NCBI GenBank assembly: GCA_043744275.1 | Contig: JAYTUY010000157.1 | Coordinates: 1 to 20,271, forward strand | Direction of reading: 5' to 3' | DNA: 20,271 nt | Source: JAAFJT01 sp043744275 | GTDB lineage: Bacteria > Bacteroidota > Bacteroidia > Chitinophagales > Saprospiraceae | In this document: positions 7,939-14,660 of the stretch, piece by piece | Position numbering within the stretch: position 1 is the first letter of the stretch | Layout: each line of letters begins with the position of its first letter | Made by a program: the position numbers and the translations under genes | The notes under the pieces: model-generated | The model's input: the letters and a program-made list of their open reading frames with translations, nothing else | What the model was told of the DNA's origin: nothing | The model's database searches: none

Positions 7939-8340
7939 ATGTTGAAAATTGAACATTTAGGCATTGCCGTAAAGAGTTTGACAGATAGCAATCCTATTTT
8001 TGAGAAGCTATTAGGCACCCCTCAGTATAAAATGGAAGAGGTAGCATCAGAAGGGGTCATGACCTCTTTTTTTCAAATAGGCGATTCTAAAATCGAACTT
8101 TTAGAAGCAACAAAACCCGATAGTCCGATAGCCAAATTCATCGAAAACCGTGGCGAAGGCATTCACCATATTGCCTTTGAGGTAGCGGATATACGCGCAG
8201 AAATGCACCGTATGCAAGCGGAAGGTTTTACGCTTTTGAACGCTGAACCCAAGCGAGGAGCAGACAATAAACTCGTCTGTTTTTTGCATCCGAAGGGAAC
8301 GAATGGCGTTTTGATAGAGTTGTGTCAGAGCATTTTATAA
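7939..8340 (+). CDS. mce: Methylmalonyl-CoA epimerase
   Basis: The 133-aa product is a VOC-fold protein with the pattern of methylmalonyl-CoA epimerase, which interconverts (2S)- and (2R)-methylmalonyl-CoA between propionyl-CoA carboxylase and the B12-dependent mutase. Metal ligands expected for the family are visible: His 6 in IEHLGIAV, His 76/77 in EGIHHIAFEV and Glu 127 in VLIELCQ, with SKIELLEA (50-57) holding the remaining acidic positions. Length is normal. The reverse motif copy encodes GTPQY (26-30) in a variable stretch before the EEVASEGV segment. No mutase or carboxylase gene is nearby. Confidence 0.93.
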   Translation: MLKIEHLGIAVKSLTDSNPIFEKLLGTPQYKMEEVASEGVMTSFFQIGDSKIELLEATKPDSPIAKFIENRGEGIHHIAFEVADIRAEMHRMQAEGFTLLNAEPKRGADNKLVCFLHPKGTNGVLIELCQSIL

Positions 8341-8380
8341 TTAAACCTAAATATTTCAATCAAGATTTTAATAAAAACTC

Positions 8381-8388
8381 TAACTTTG
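8381..8388 (+). promoter_or_regulatory. TAnnTTTG-type -7 element for the 87-aa gene
   Basis: TAACTTTG followed by T matches the consensus. Transcription would start near 8395, just before the ATG at 8406. This argues against the upstream start at 8322, which would overlap the epimerase gene and contain the promoter. Confidence 0.5.
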
Positions 8389-8405
8389 TAGAAAAAAATA
8401 AAGCT

Positions 8406-8669
8406 ATGCAACCCATTTCAATTCGAATCACAAAAGATAAATTTATTGTATCCATTGACAAACAATGGGTGGATGGAGAAACTTTTGCTCGTTTCATTGA
8501 AAAATTGAAACTTAAAATATTAGCAAAAGAAGCAAATTTTGATGATACTTTAGAGCAACTAACACCCAAAGAAACCCATCAGACAATGCGTTACGCAGCA
8601 GCCCAACAATTCAAATCCTCTGCAAAATCTACTCATTTAACATCGAAATACGACGTTTATGAGCAATAA
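8406..8669 (+). CDS. Small antitoxin-like protein of unknown function
   Basis: The 87-aa product begins MQPISIRITKDKFIVSIDKQW, has a central charged helix (ETFARFIEKLKLKILAKEAN) and ends in a polar, disordered-looking tail, SKYDVYEQ. A short beta-strand start, a helix and a flexible acidic tail resemble Bacteroidota type II antitoxins, but no named family is recognisable. I moved the start from 8322 to 8406 because the upstream 28 residues overlap the epimerase gene and contain a promoter match. The stop region overlaps an ATG (8659) that opens a 31-codon frame, which is a typical antitoxin-toxin junction. That second frame is short and does not look like an intact toxin. Confidence 0.55.
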   Translation: MQPISIRITKDKFIVSIDKQWVDGETFARFIEKLKLKILAKEANFDDTLEQLTPKETHQTMRYAAAQQFKSSAKSTHLTSKYDVYEQ

Positions 8670-8754
8670 AACTGCCTCAAATTTATACCTTCTATTATTA
8701 AATGTATCTCAATTATCTCGGAATCCCCTTCAGTATAAACCCCTAATTTCCTAA
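8659..8754 (+). other. 31-codon ORF overlapping the end of the 87-aa gene, possible gene remnant
   Basis: The ATG overlaps the upstream stop codon, suggesting coupled translation. The peptide MSNKTASNLYLLLLNVSQLS continues for 11 more residues to TAA. It has no recognisable domain and runs through a one-mismatch copy of the dispersed motif. It could be the remnant of a toxin gene or simply a chance frame. Confidence 0.2.
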
Positions 8755-8762
8755 GTTTCAAA

Positions 8763-8806
8763 AATAAAATAAGCCCTAATCAAACACGATCAGGGCTTAT
8801 TTTATT
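8763..8806. terminator. Bidirectional hairpin between convergent genes
   Basis: A perfect 15-bp stem pairs 8763-8777 (ending AAGCCCT) with 8792-8806 around a 14-nt loop. The outer stem is A/T, so a T-rich tract follows the GC core on both strands. It sits between the 87-aa gene (+) and the 2TM gene (-), whose stop is at 8826. Confidence 0.75.
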
Positions 8807-8825
8807 CTCAAAAACCTTATTCCCA

Positions 8826-9110
8826 TTAAATAAAGTCGCTTTCGGTATTCTTTTTAGGTTCACTTCTTTCGCCATACACTTTTTTATAGTGTGAGTAAAC
8901 ACCCAATCCCCAGAAGAAAGTGACCCAGATCGGGAACGGATAGCCGCCGCCTGAAAACAACCAAATCTTCCATTGAGAGCCGACGACGAAAAAGTAAATC
9001 AGAGCATGAATGAGGAAACCTTCACGCGCTTTTTTTACAGCGTGAATATCATTTTTATCGAAACTACAAGCCTTGCTTTTCATGATGTCTATATTTTTAA
9101 AATGAATCAA
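8826..9110 (-). CDS. 2TM domain-containing membrane protein
   Basis: The 94-aa product fits the Bacteroidota 2TM domain. It has a charged lead-in (HAVKKAREGFLIHALIYFFVV), a first membrane helix at about 32-44, a short hydrophilic turn with W and GGGYPFP, a second helix (WVTFFWGLGVYSHY, about 62-75) and a charged tail, KKVYGERSEPKK. In this phylum such domains are found alone or fused to LytTR or histidine kinase proteins; no such partner is adjacent here. The true start may be MKSKACSF at 9083, nine codons in, since the first nine residues are unremarkable. A TTTGAAT/ATTCAAA inverted repeat lies just upstream (9117-9134) and might be an operator. Confidence 0.75.
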   Translation of the reverse strand: MIHFKNIDIMKSKACSFDKNDIHAVKKAREGFLIHALIYFFVVGSQWKIWLFSGGGYPFPIWVTFFWGLGVYSHYKKVYGERSEPKKNTESDFI

Positions 9111-9226
9111 TTTTAATTTGAATGATGATTCAAAATTGGGCTCAAAACTTGTTTTTTCAAAAGAAAAACGACTAAACTGTAGAAATATCGGTATGAATTG
9201 TAGAAAATGCCCCCTCAGTAATTTTA

Positions 9227-9250
9227 ATTAGGAATTAGGAATTAGGAATC
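9227..9250. repeat. Short tandem repeat AATTAGG, three units
   Basis: AATTAGG repeats three times end to end in the gap after the 724-aa gene. One copy of the dispersed motif (9211-9218) lies just to its left. No function is evident. Confidence 0.6.
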
Positions 9251-9265
9251 AAGATAGGAGTAATA

Positions 9266-9331
9266 AAAATGCTATTAGGCATATCATATCTGTAGTTATT
9301 CCTACTGATATTTAATGCCTAACAGCATTTT
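9266..9331 (-). terminator. Long imperfect hairpin after the 724-aa gene
   Basis: Positions 9266-9282 (AAAATGCTATTAGGCAT) pair with 9315-9331 with one mismatch in 17. A second inner stem (TATCTGTAG with CTACTGATA) extends it. On minus a T-rich stretch follows. It lies 20 bases beyond the stop codon at 9351, so it probably ends that transcript. Confidence 0.55.
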
Positions 9332-9350
9332 ATTTAAGACGCTCTTTTTA

Positions 9351-11525
9351 TCAATGAATCAAAGCAAAGGCTGCAACGCTGCTCGCATCATAACCATTCA
9401 ATCGCTGACTACCATCAGTGGCTAAAGCGGCGACATACAAGTTTTGAGAGAATGCCGCGCCTTCGCAAGTGCCTAAAAACTGAGCGACTGTTAAGGTATT
9501 GCTGACAAAATGGCGATTATGGGTAGCGTCTGGGTCAACTATATCTGTTCCTGTATAGTCTCCGAGCGGCGAATTGCCTACCTCTCCGTTGGCATTGGAT
9601 GGCGGTATCGGATTGGCATTGCCTCTGATAACACTGAAACTCAAAGTCGCAAAGTCATTGACATGTTTGGCTTTAAATCCTAATGTCAACGGCACATTTT
9701 TATTAGCTCCGTAACTGAGCATACCACATTGAGGGTCAGCCGCTGAGCCATTGGCTAAGGCATTATCTATAGCCGCATCGCATGAATTATTATCCACCCG
9801 AATGGTCATTTCAAAAGCAAAAGATGTAACACCACCATGAGTCACCCTTGCCAATAGCTGATCGGGAGCGTCTTGAGACATCGCTGGATTGGTTGGGTCA
9901 GGCACTTTGAAAACGGATTTTGCAATAGTTGTCAAGGTGAAAGTTGTGCCAGTCTTTTTATAAATCTCTACGCGAACATCATAATGCGTATCATCCAATT
10001 TGGTCGAATCTAAAACGGCAATCGGATACACATCATTCGACCATTCGCGATTCAGAACTGGCGCGACGGGAAGACCTAAATCATCTTCAACATCTTCATG
10101 CGTGATTTTATAAAAATCCAAACCGTTCACGTCTTTGAGCTCATAACCTTTGGTCAAAACTTGAGAATTGCCGCCGCCAGTATCAAATTCTTCATTGTAA
10201 TAGCGGAAAAAGCTACCATTATTCACTGAAGTCCAAGAGGAATCAATATCAGGGTCAGATGTTTTTTTATAAATACACCTATAATGAGTAGAATCGGCAC
10301 TTGGAAATCCAATGCCTGTATTAGCATAAATGTACAAACTGCTTCCAAACGGACTATCACCACCATAACCCATCGGTATCAAACCTGTATTGGCTGATAC
10401 GCCGCCTTTTGCAAGCGTAACAGGATTCGTAACTGTGCGCTGATGTATGCGAGAAGGCAACGCCCCTGAGCCAATACTAACGATTTCAAAGAAACTGGCT
10501 GTTTGAGTCGGGCGACAACTGAGGGGTATGCGAGGGTCGTTAACAGATAAAGTCACACTGGTATTGCAGATATAATTCCAAAATGCACCTGTGCAATAAG
10601 AAGGGCGATAAACAGTTTGCCAAACACCATTAATCAAGTATTCAACCCAGAAATAGAAATCCTTTTTAGCTGAACAAGGGACTAAAAGCTGCTTATCAAA
10701 TCTGCCTTGAGCATCCGTTTCAACCATATCCATTTCCTCACAACTATATAAAATATCCACAATACAGAAAGGCAATATTGATTTGGGCAATTGAAGATAA
10801 TCTTTCAGCGAAGCCCTAATTTGCTGTGCTGATGAAGAATACAATAAATCGCGCCTCAAATCAGCACTGATACTGAGGGGTTGAACAGAAGTTGCAACAG
10901 TTGTAGAAATGCCTGCCATTGGCGTTCCCATATCGCCCATCATAGCATTGAATCCGATTGGTCTCGGAATATTGGGAATTTGAAATGGGTCTGGCTCAGG
11001 TATCGGAAATGGAAAATCAGGTTCTCGCAGCAAAATATCACGGATATTGATAAGGTCAATATCTGAAATAAAGCGGATACGAGATTCTAAACGGCAAATA
11101 TGCACACGAGCATGGCATACAGGTATTTCAAAGTCAATACCGAAAATTGAGAAAGGTTTTACAACTTTCCCTCTTACTCGGCAAATACAATAAAACCAAT
11201 TGGCTACCGAAATGCTCGGAATTGTAGCCAGTTCAACCACCTGCTTGCGGAGCGCAGAATGCGGAATAGCAGGTTGATAAGCACCTAAAGCCTCAAGATT
11301 TTGAATCGTCAGTTTTCCACCTGTGGGTAAGTCAGCGGGCGCAATGTAGAGTTGTTTTCCTTGAAAAGATTCCTTGAGCGTAAATTGTCCATCTTTAACT
11401 GGTAGGGTTTTAATGTAAGTGCCGAAGTTGTCGAAAATGTGGGCGACCAATTGTAAGTCGCGCTCGGGTTTGGTTTCAAAGCCCACCTTGAAGGTGATGC
11501 CTTGATTTGGAGAAACTTTGCTCAT
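9351..11525 (-). CDS. Large beta-rich protein of unknown function
   Basis: The 724-aa product has no signal peptide or membrane segment. The N-terminal 100 residues look like a beta-sandwich (HIFDNFGTYIKTLPVKDGQF). A Cys-rich block follows (about 105-175): FYCICRVRGKV, then PVCHARVHICRLESRIRFISDIDLINIRDILL, then a Pro-rich FPFPIPEPDPFQIPNIPRP segment. I have seen similar modules in large Bacteroidota proteins with carboxypeptidase-regulatory-like folds, but I cannot name a family with confidence. Residues of about 280-330 (TDAQGRFDKQL, DFYFWVEYLINGVWQTVYRP) look like a second Ig/CNA-B-like domain. The C-terminal half is Gly/Asn/Asp-rich beta sequence. Two motif copies encode QPLSIS (about 216) and RIPLS (about 335). 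It appears monocistronic. Confidence 0.7.
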   Translation of the reverse strand: MSKVSPNQGITFKVGFETKPERDLQLVAHIFDNFGTYIKTLPVKDGQFTLKESFQGKQLYIAPADLPTGGKLTIQNLEALGAYQPAIPHSALRKQVVELATIPSISVANWFYCICRVRGKVVKPFSIFGIDFEIPVCHARVHICRLESRIRFISDIDLINIRDILLREPDFPFPIPEPDPFQIPNIPRPIGFNAMMGDMGTPMAGISTTVATSVQPLSISADLRRDLLYSSSAQQIRASLKDYLQLPKSILPFCIVDILYSCEEMDMVETDAQGRFDKQLLVPCSAKKDFYFWVEYLINGVWQTVYRPSYCTGAFWNYICNTSVTLSVNDPRIPLSCRPTQTASFFEIVSIGSGALPSRIHQRTVTNPVTLAKGGVSANTGLIPMGYGGDSPFGSSLYIYANTGIGFPSADSTHYRCIYKKTSDPDIDSSWTSVNNGSFFRYYNEEFDTGGGNSQVLTKGYELKDVNGLDFYKITHEDVEDDLGLPVAPVLNREWSNDVYPIAVLDSTKLDDTHYDVRVEIYKKTGTTFTLTTIAKSVFKVPDPTNPAMSQDAPDQLLARVTHGGVTSFAFEMTIRVDNNSCDAAIDNALANGSAADPQCGMLSYGANKNVPLTLGFKAKHVNDFATLSFSVIRGNANPIPPSNANGEVGNSPLGDYTGTDIVDPDATHNRHFVSNTLTVAQFLGTCEGAAFSQNLYVAALATDGSQRLNGYDASSVAAFALIH

Positions 11526-11710
11526 TTGAATTCAGTTATGGGTTAAAAAATAAAAGTTTAAAATTGTGTTTAAGCGAAATAATATATTTAATATTTATGC
11601 ATTAGAAGCAATAAAAACTTGTGGTGAGCATATATTATTGTATTTATTAATAGTCAATTGTGTTAACTATAAACGAATTATATTTTTTCGTTATTTGTAT
11701 TGAGTAATTA

Positions 11711-11759
11711 GGTGATTGGGTGATTCCCAATCACCCAATCACCCAATCACCCAATCACC
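11711..11759. repeat. Tandem AATCACCC repeats forming a strong hairpin
   Basis: A perfect 15-bp stem pairs GGTGATTGGGTGATT (11711-11725) with 11729-11743 around CCC, and further AATCACCC units continue to 11759. It lies three bases past the stop of the arginase-like gene, so it may act as its terminator or protect the mRNA end, although no T-run follows. Each repeat unit can pair with the left arm, which makes copy-number change by slippage likely. Confidence 0.7.
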
Positions 11760-11762
11760 AAA

Positions 11763-12911
11763 CTATTTAAAACGCCGATAAGCGTTCAGTAATCTATCGG
11801 GTAAATCCTCTTTGCAGGCTTGCAAATAGTCGTTGTAAGAGCAGGGGACGAGGCGGTGGCGTTCATGTTTTTTACGAGTTTTCAAAGGAATTTCCATCCA
11901 CCAACGACCGCTTTTATTGCTGCGCCAAAAGGTGACTTGATAGTCGAATTCCTTAATATCTACGATGTATTGAGTGAGTTGATTGAAGGCTTTCGTAATT
12001 GGGAAATCTTGTTTTCTATTATTAAAACCATCAATAAAATACCAAATCATTTGAGCCACGACATGCGCTGTTTGCTCATTTTTATCCATTTTTTTATTGA
12101 AACCATAGATGCCAAATGAGGTCAATTTATCACTCATGCCCGCATAACGCGCCAACTGACAAGCCTCCTCGCTGAACAATCCACTCGGCGAAGCATCCAA
12201 CTGACCGGGTGCTTCAAGGCTTTTCAAAGCGGCTATGTTGAAGCTGATAAAATCGGCATCGCGTACCACAGGCTCTATATCTTCCATCGCATTTTTCACC
12301 TTGCCCAAGCGAGCCAATTCAAAATTTCGACGCTCAAAGTAGTCCAATACTGAAGGGGTCGTAAAATGGGTTTGATAGCCAATAATGCTGCAATTGAAAA
12401 GATGTGAATCTTCTAATATTTGATGTAAAAAGTAAGAATCTGCCTTGACTTTAGGGGTAAAACGCACTTTTTCGTCTATTAAAACGACACTAACCGAGCC
12501 TTTTTTACTTTGATAAGCCTGATATTGAGCAAGGGTGAAAACCTCCGAATATCCTATCAAAATAGGCACGATGCCACCTTGCAATAGCTCCGTGATGAGT
12601 GGAATAATGAACGACGTTTCCTGCTTTCGCACATTGCCCAAGTCCACAATATTCAAGCCGTTGAAGGGGCTACTCAGCGCATAGAGAGCCGTGCGAACCG
12701 CATCCGCATCTTCTGAACCAATACCAATGATAGCAATCTGCGTATTTTTTAAATCAAAGATACCCCCCTCAGTATTTGTATTATCCGAATCTTTTTTAGA
12801 CGATTTTTTAGGATTGTAAATCGTGATTTTACGCCCTAATTGCTCTTCGTCGAGCGCATCAAAACCCAGTATTTTATCAGTTGAAACAGGTTGTAGCCAA
12901 TGTTCGAGCAT
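11763..12911 (-). CDS. Arginase/formimidoylglutamase-fold protein with degenerate metal site
   Basis: The 382-aa product matches the long Bacteroidota branch of the arginase (ureohydrolase) superfamily. True members bind two Mn ions with GGxHD, DAHxD and SxDxDxxDP. Here the matching segments read LIGYSEV (118-124), LIDEKVRF (144-151) and SFNIAALKSLEAPG (223-236). The first keeps no His, the second loses DAH, and the last has Asn and Ala where Asp is needed. Hydrolysis of arginine or formiminoglutamate is therefore unlikely, and a structural or ligand-binding role is more plausible. PSGLFSEEACQLARYAG (242-258) is family-typical. The motif copy encodes NTEGG (46-50) in a low-complexity Ser/Lys/Asp linker. 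The gene follows the MFS gene after six bases, so the two form an operon. Confidence 0.8.
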   Translation of the reverse strand: MLEHWLQPVSTDKILGFDALDEEQLGRKITIYNPKKSSKKDSDNTNTEGGIFDLKNTQIAIIGIGSEDADAVRTALYALSSPFNGLNIVDLGNVRKQETSFIIPLITELLQGGIVPILIGYSEVFTLAQYQAYQSKKGSVSVVLIDEKVRFTPKVKADSYFLHQILEDSHLFNCSIIGYQTHFTTPSVLDYFERRNFELARLGKVKNAMEDIEPVVRDADFISFNIAALKSLEAPGQLDASPSGLFSEEACQLARYAGMSDKLTSFGIYGFNKKMDKNEQTAHVVAQMIWYFIDGFNNRKQDFPITKAFNQLTQYIVDIKEFDYQVTFWRSNKSGRWWMEIPLKTRKKHERHRLVPCSYNDYLQACKEDLPDRLLNAYRRFK

Positions 12912-12917
12912 AAAAAA

Positions 12918-14072
12918 TTATTTGAAAAATAAATAAATAGCAGAAATCAAAGCTAAGATAGCACTAAGATAGAAAGGTATAGCCATTTTTGTAAAATCAT
13001 TATTATAAATGGCTTGCGAAATGACCGCACCGATGCCTATACCCGCTTCAAGACCAATAAACATGGTCGCTAAACCACGCCCACGAGTCTCTTCGGGCGA
13101 CAGATCCACCGCCCACGCTTGTAGGGTAGGCGTATTCATGCCCCACGAAACGCCATAAACGATAGCAGCAGCCATAAACGACCAAAAGGAATCCGCCGTA
13201 GCAATCATAATCATAGAAATAAACATGGCTACCGACGACCATTTTAAGACGAAAACCCGCCCATATTTATCCGAAGATTTACCTGCTATCAAGCGAATAA
13301 AAAGAGACGAAAGTGTATAGATGGCAAAAAATAAACCCTTGTTGCCGATGCCCAAGTGCTTACTCATATCAGGTATTAAACACAGGACTGCACCCGATGC
13401 GAATGAGGTTAATAATTGAACAATAAACGTCGGAATGGCTTTAGGTTCAAATATTTCGGAGCGATTGATTTTCAATAATTTAAAAGAAAATGGTTGAGGG
13501 TTTTCAAGCGTTTCGTTCATGTTTTTCACTAAAATCCCTACAGATAATAAAGCAAAAGCGGATGAAACGACAAACAGCGTATTGATACCTAACCCCTCAG
13601 TAATGGCACTTCCAATCAATGGCGAAATGCTCATACCGATGCTGCTGCTCATGCCCAAAATGCTCATCGCTTCGCCGCGTCGATGCAAAGGCACTACGTC
13701 GGCTACGTAGGCGGATGTCGCAGTGGGTTTAAAGCCTGTCGAAAAACCATGAAACAAACGCAATAATAAAAACCCTGCTACCGTTGTCAAAAACGGATAG
13801 AGCGCACTGCACACTACGCACACGAGCGACCCAAAGATCATAATAGGCACGCGCCCAATCGTATCCGTTAGTTTTCCACTAAAAGGACGTGAAAAGCCTG
13901 CTGTGAAAGTAAACAACGCTAATATCAACCCTTTGTATTCTGCACCACCAAGCGAAGTGAGATAATCAGGCAACTCAGGAAGTAACATTTGGAAGCTGGC
14001 AGAAAATAAAAAATTACTCACGCAAAGCAACCAAAATTGGAGGTTATAAAGTCGGGTTACTGTTTGATTCAT
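12918..14072 (-). CDS. MFS transporter
   Basis: The 384-aa product is a 12-helix major facilitator permease of the inner membrane. It carries two copies of loop motif A, GKLTDTIGR (66-74) and GKSSDKYGR in the second half, and the helix-4/5 signature FHGFSTGFKPTATSAYVADVVP. RRGEAMSILGMSSSIG follows. Substrate cannot be predicted; the overall look resembles the drug/sugar efflux-type group such as YfcJ. It is the first gene of an operon with the arginase-fold protein, which might hint at a linked substrate, but that gene has lost its catalytic residues. The motif copy encodes ITEGL (157-161) in a predicted periplasmic loop. The ATG at 14072 lies only four bases after a promoter match, so the transcript may be leaderless. 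Confidence 0.88.
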   Translation of the reverse strand: MNQTVTRLYNLQFWLLCVSNFLFSASFQMLLPELPDYLTSLGGAEYKGLILALFTFTAGFSRPFSGKLTDTIGRVPIMIFGSLVCVVCSALYPFLTTVAGFLLLRLFHGFSTGFKPTATSAYVADVVPLHRRGEAMSILGMSSSIGMSISPLIGSAITEGLGINTLFVVSSAFALLSVGILVKNMNETLENPQPFSFKLLKINRSEIFEPKAIPTFIVQLLTSFASGAVLCLIPDMSKHLGIGNKGLFFAIYTLSSLFIRLIAGKSSDKYGRVFVLKWSSVAMFISMIMIATADSFWSFMAAAIVYGVSWGMNTPTLQAWAVDLSPEETRGRGLATMFIGLEAGIGIGAVISQAIYNNDFTKMAIPFYLSAILALISAIYLFFK

Positions 14073-14076
14073 CCTG

Positions 14077-14084
14077 CAAAAGTA
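14077..14084 (-). promoter_or_regulatory. TAnnTTTG-type -7 element overlapping the MFS start region
   Basis: On minus this reads TACTTTTG followed by CA, with a TTG about 21 bases upstream. Its end is four bases from the ATG, so transcription would begin at or near the start codon. Confidence 0.45.
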
Positions 14085-14382
14085 GAAATTATGGTTTCAA
14101 ACCTTCAATTTTACCATATTTTTAGTCAAAATACTGAGGGGGTATTTCAACCAAGATAAAAAAGTTTTTTTTGGTAGCCTAAAAGCAAAAAATATTAATT
14201 AAAATAAATTGAGTTTCTCGAAATTTAATTTTGCGATAAATATTATTTCAAGTAAAATTGATTGAAACCAAATTTAACATTAAATTAACCCTATTTGAGG
14301 AAACTAAAAGGGCAACTTTGTGGTCTTATATACGTGAAAGAGTTTGTTAATTTTTATACATTCTTGTTGTTTAGTTACGCAG

Positions 14383-14413
14383 CCGTTCCGATCACTCGGA
14401 ACGGTTTTTTTTT
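14383..14413 (+). terminator. Classical intrinsic terminator with no gene upstream
   Basis: CCGTTCCGA (14383-14391) pairs perfectly with 14396-14404 around TCAC, followed by nine T. This is the strongest plus-strand terminator in the window. The nearest plus-strand gene upstream is more than 5 kb away, so it ends an unannotated short transcript or attenuates transcription toward the BNR gene. Confidence 0.8.
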
Positions 14414-14424
14414 GCCCATTTCCA

Positions 14425-14471
14425 TTTGGGATTTGGGATTTCGGTTGCCCACCGAAATCCCAAATCCCAAA
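14425..14471. repeat. 21-bp perfect palindrome with GGGATTT units
   Basis: Positions 14425-14445 pair exactly with 14451-14471 around a 5-nt loop (TGCCC). Each arm holds two TTTGGGA-type units, and a third imperfect unit follows on the right. It looks like a dispersed intergenic palindromic repeat of the REP/MITE kind. Confidence 0.75.
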
Positions 14472-14660
14472 TCCGAAACCCCAAATCGCATTCTTTTCCA
14501 TAAAAAGTAAACATTCGTCGAAATAAATATAGTTTTAGTTGTGCGATAGCAAAGTTTGCAGACGCATTTAATTGACACTACTGAAAGTATGTCTGCTATT
14601 TCTTTATTAGATGTCAATTTCTAACCAAATTGTTTATTTTTAATTAAAAAACATAACACG

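Larger units (their letters stand above)
14085..14660. other. Long gap with promoter-like, terminator and palindrome elements
   Basis: No convincing gene lies between the MFS start and the BNR gene. The gap holds a motif copy (14134-14141), a plus-strand TAATTTTG promoter match (14226-14233), TTTG/CAACTTTG at 14294-14320, an intrinsic terminator (14383-14413), a 21-bp palindrome (14425-14471), and short dyads between 14560 and 14625 (GCAGAC/GTCTGC and AATTGACA/TGTCAATT). The promoter of the BNR gene must lie after 14413, but I cannot place it. Confidence 0.6.

Noticed and set aside
8322..8405. Upstream start for the 87-aa protein (115 aa)
   Set aside because: The extra 28 residues overlap the epimerase gene and contain a TAnnTTTG promoter match, so the ATG at 8406 fits better.
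14334..14392. GTG-started leader peptide before the terminator
   Set aside because: The frame runs straight through the terminator stem with no stop, and has no run of regulatory codons.
14295..14526. Several 60-80 codon frames around the terminator and palindrome
   Set aside because: They translate the hairpin arms (repeated IPNPKSQ or WDLGF peptides) and read through a strong terminator.
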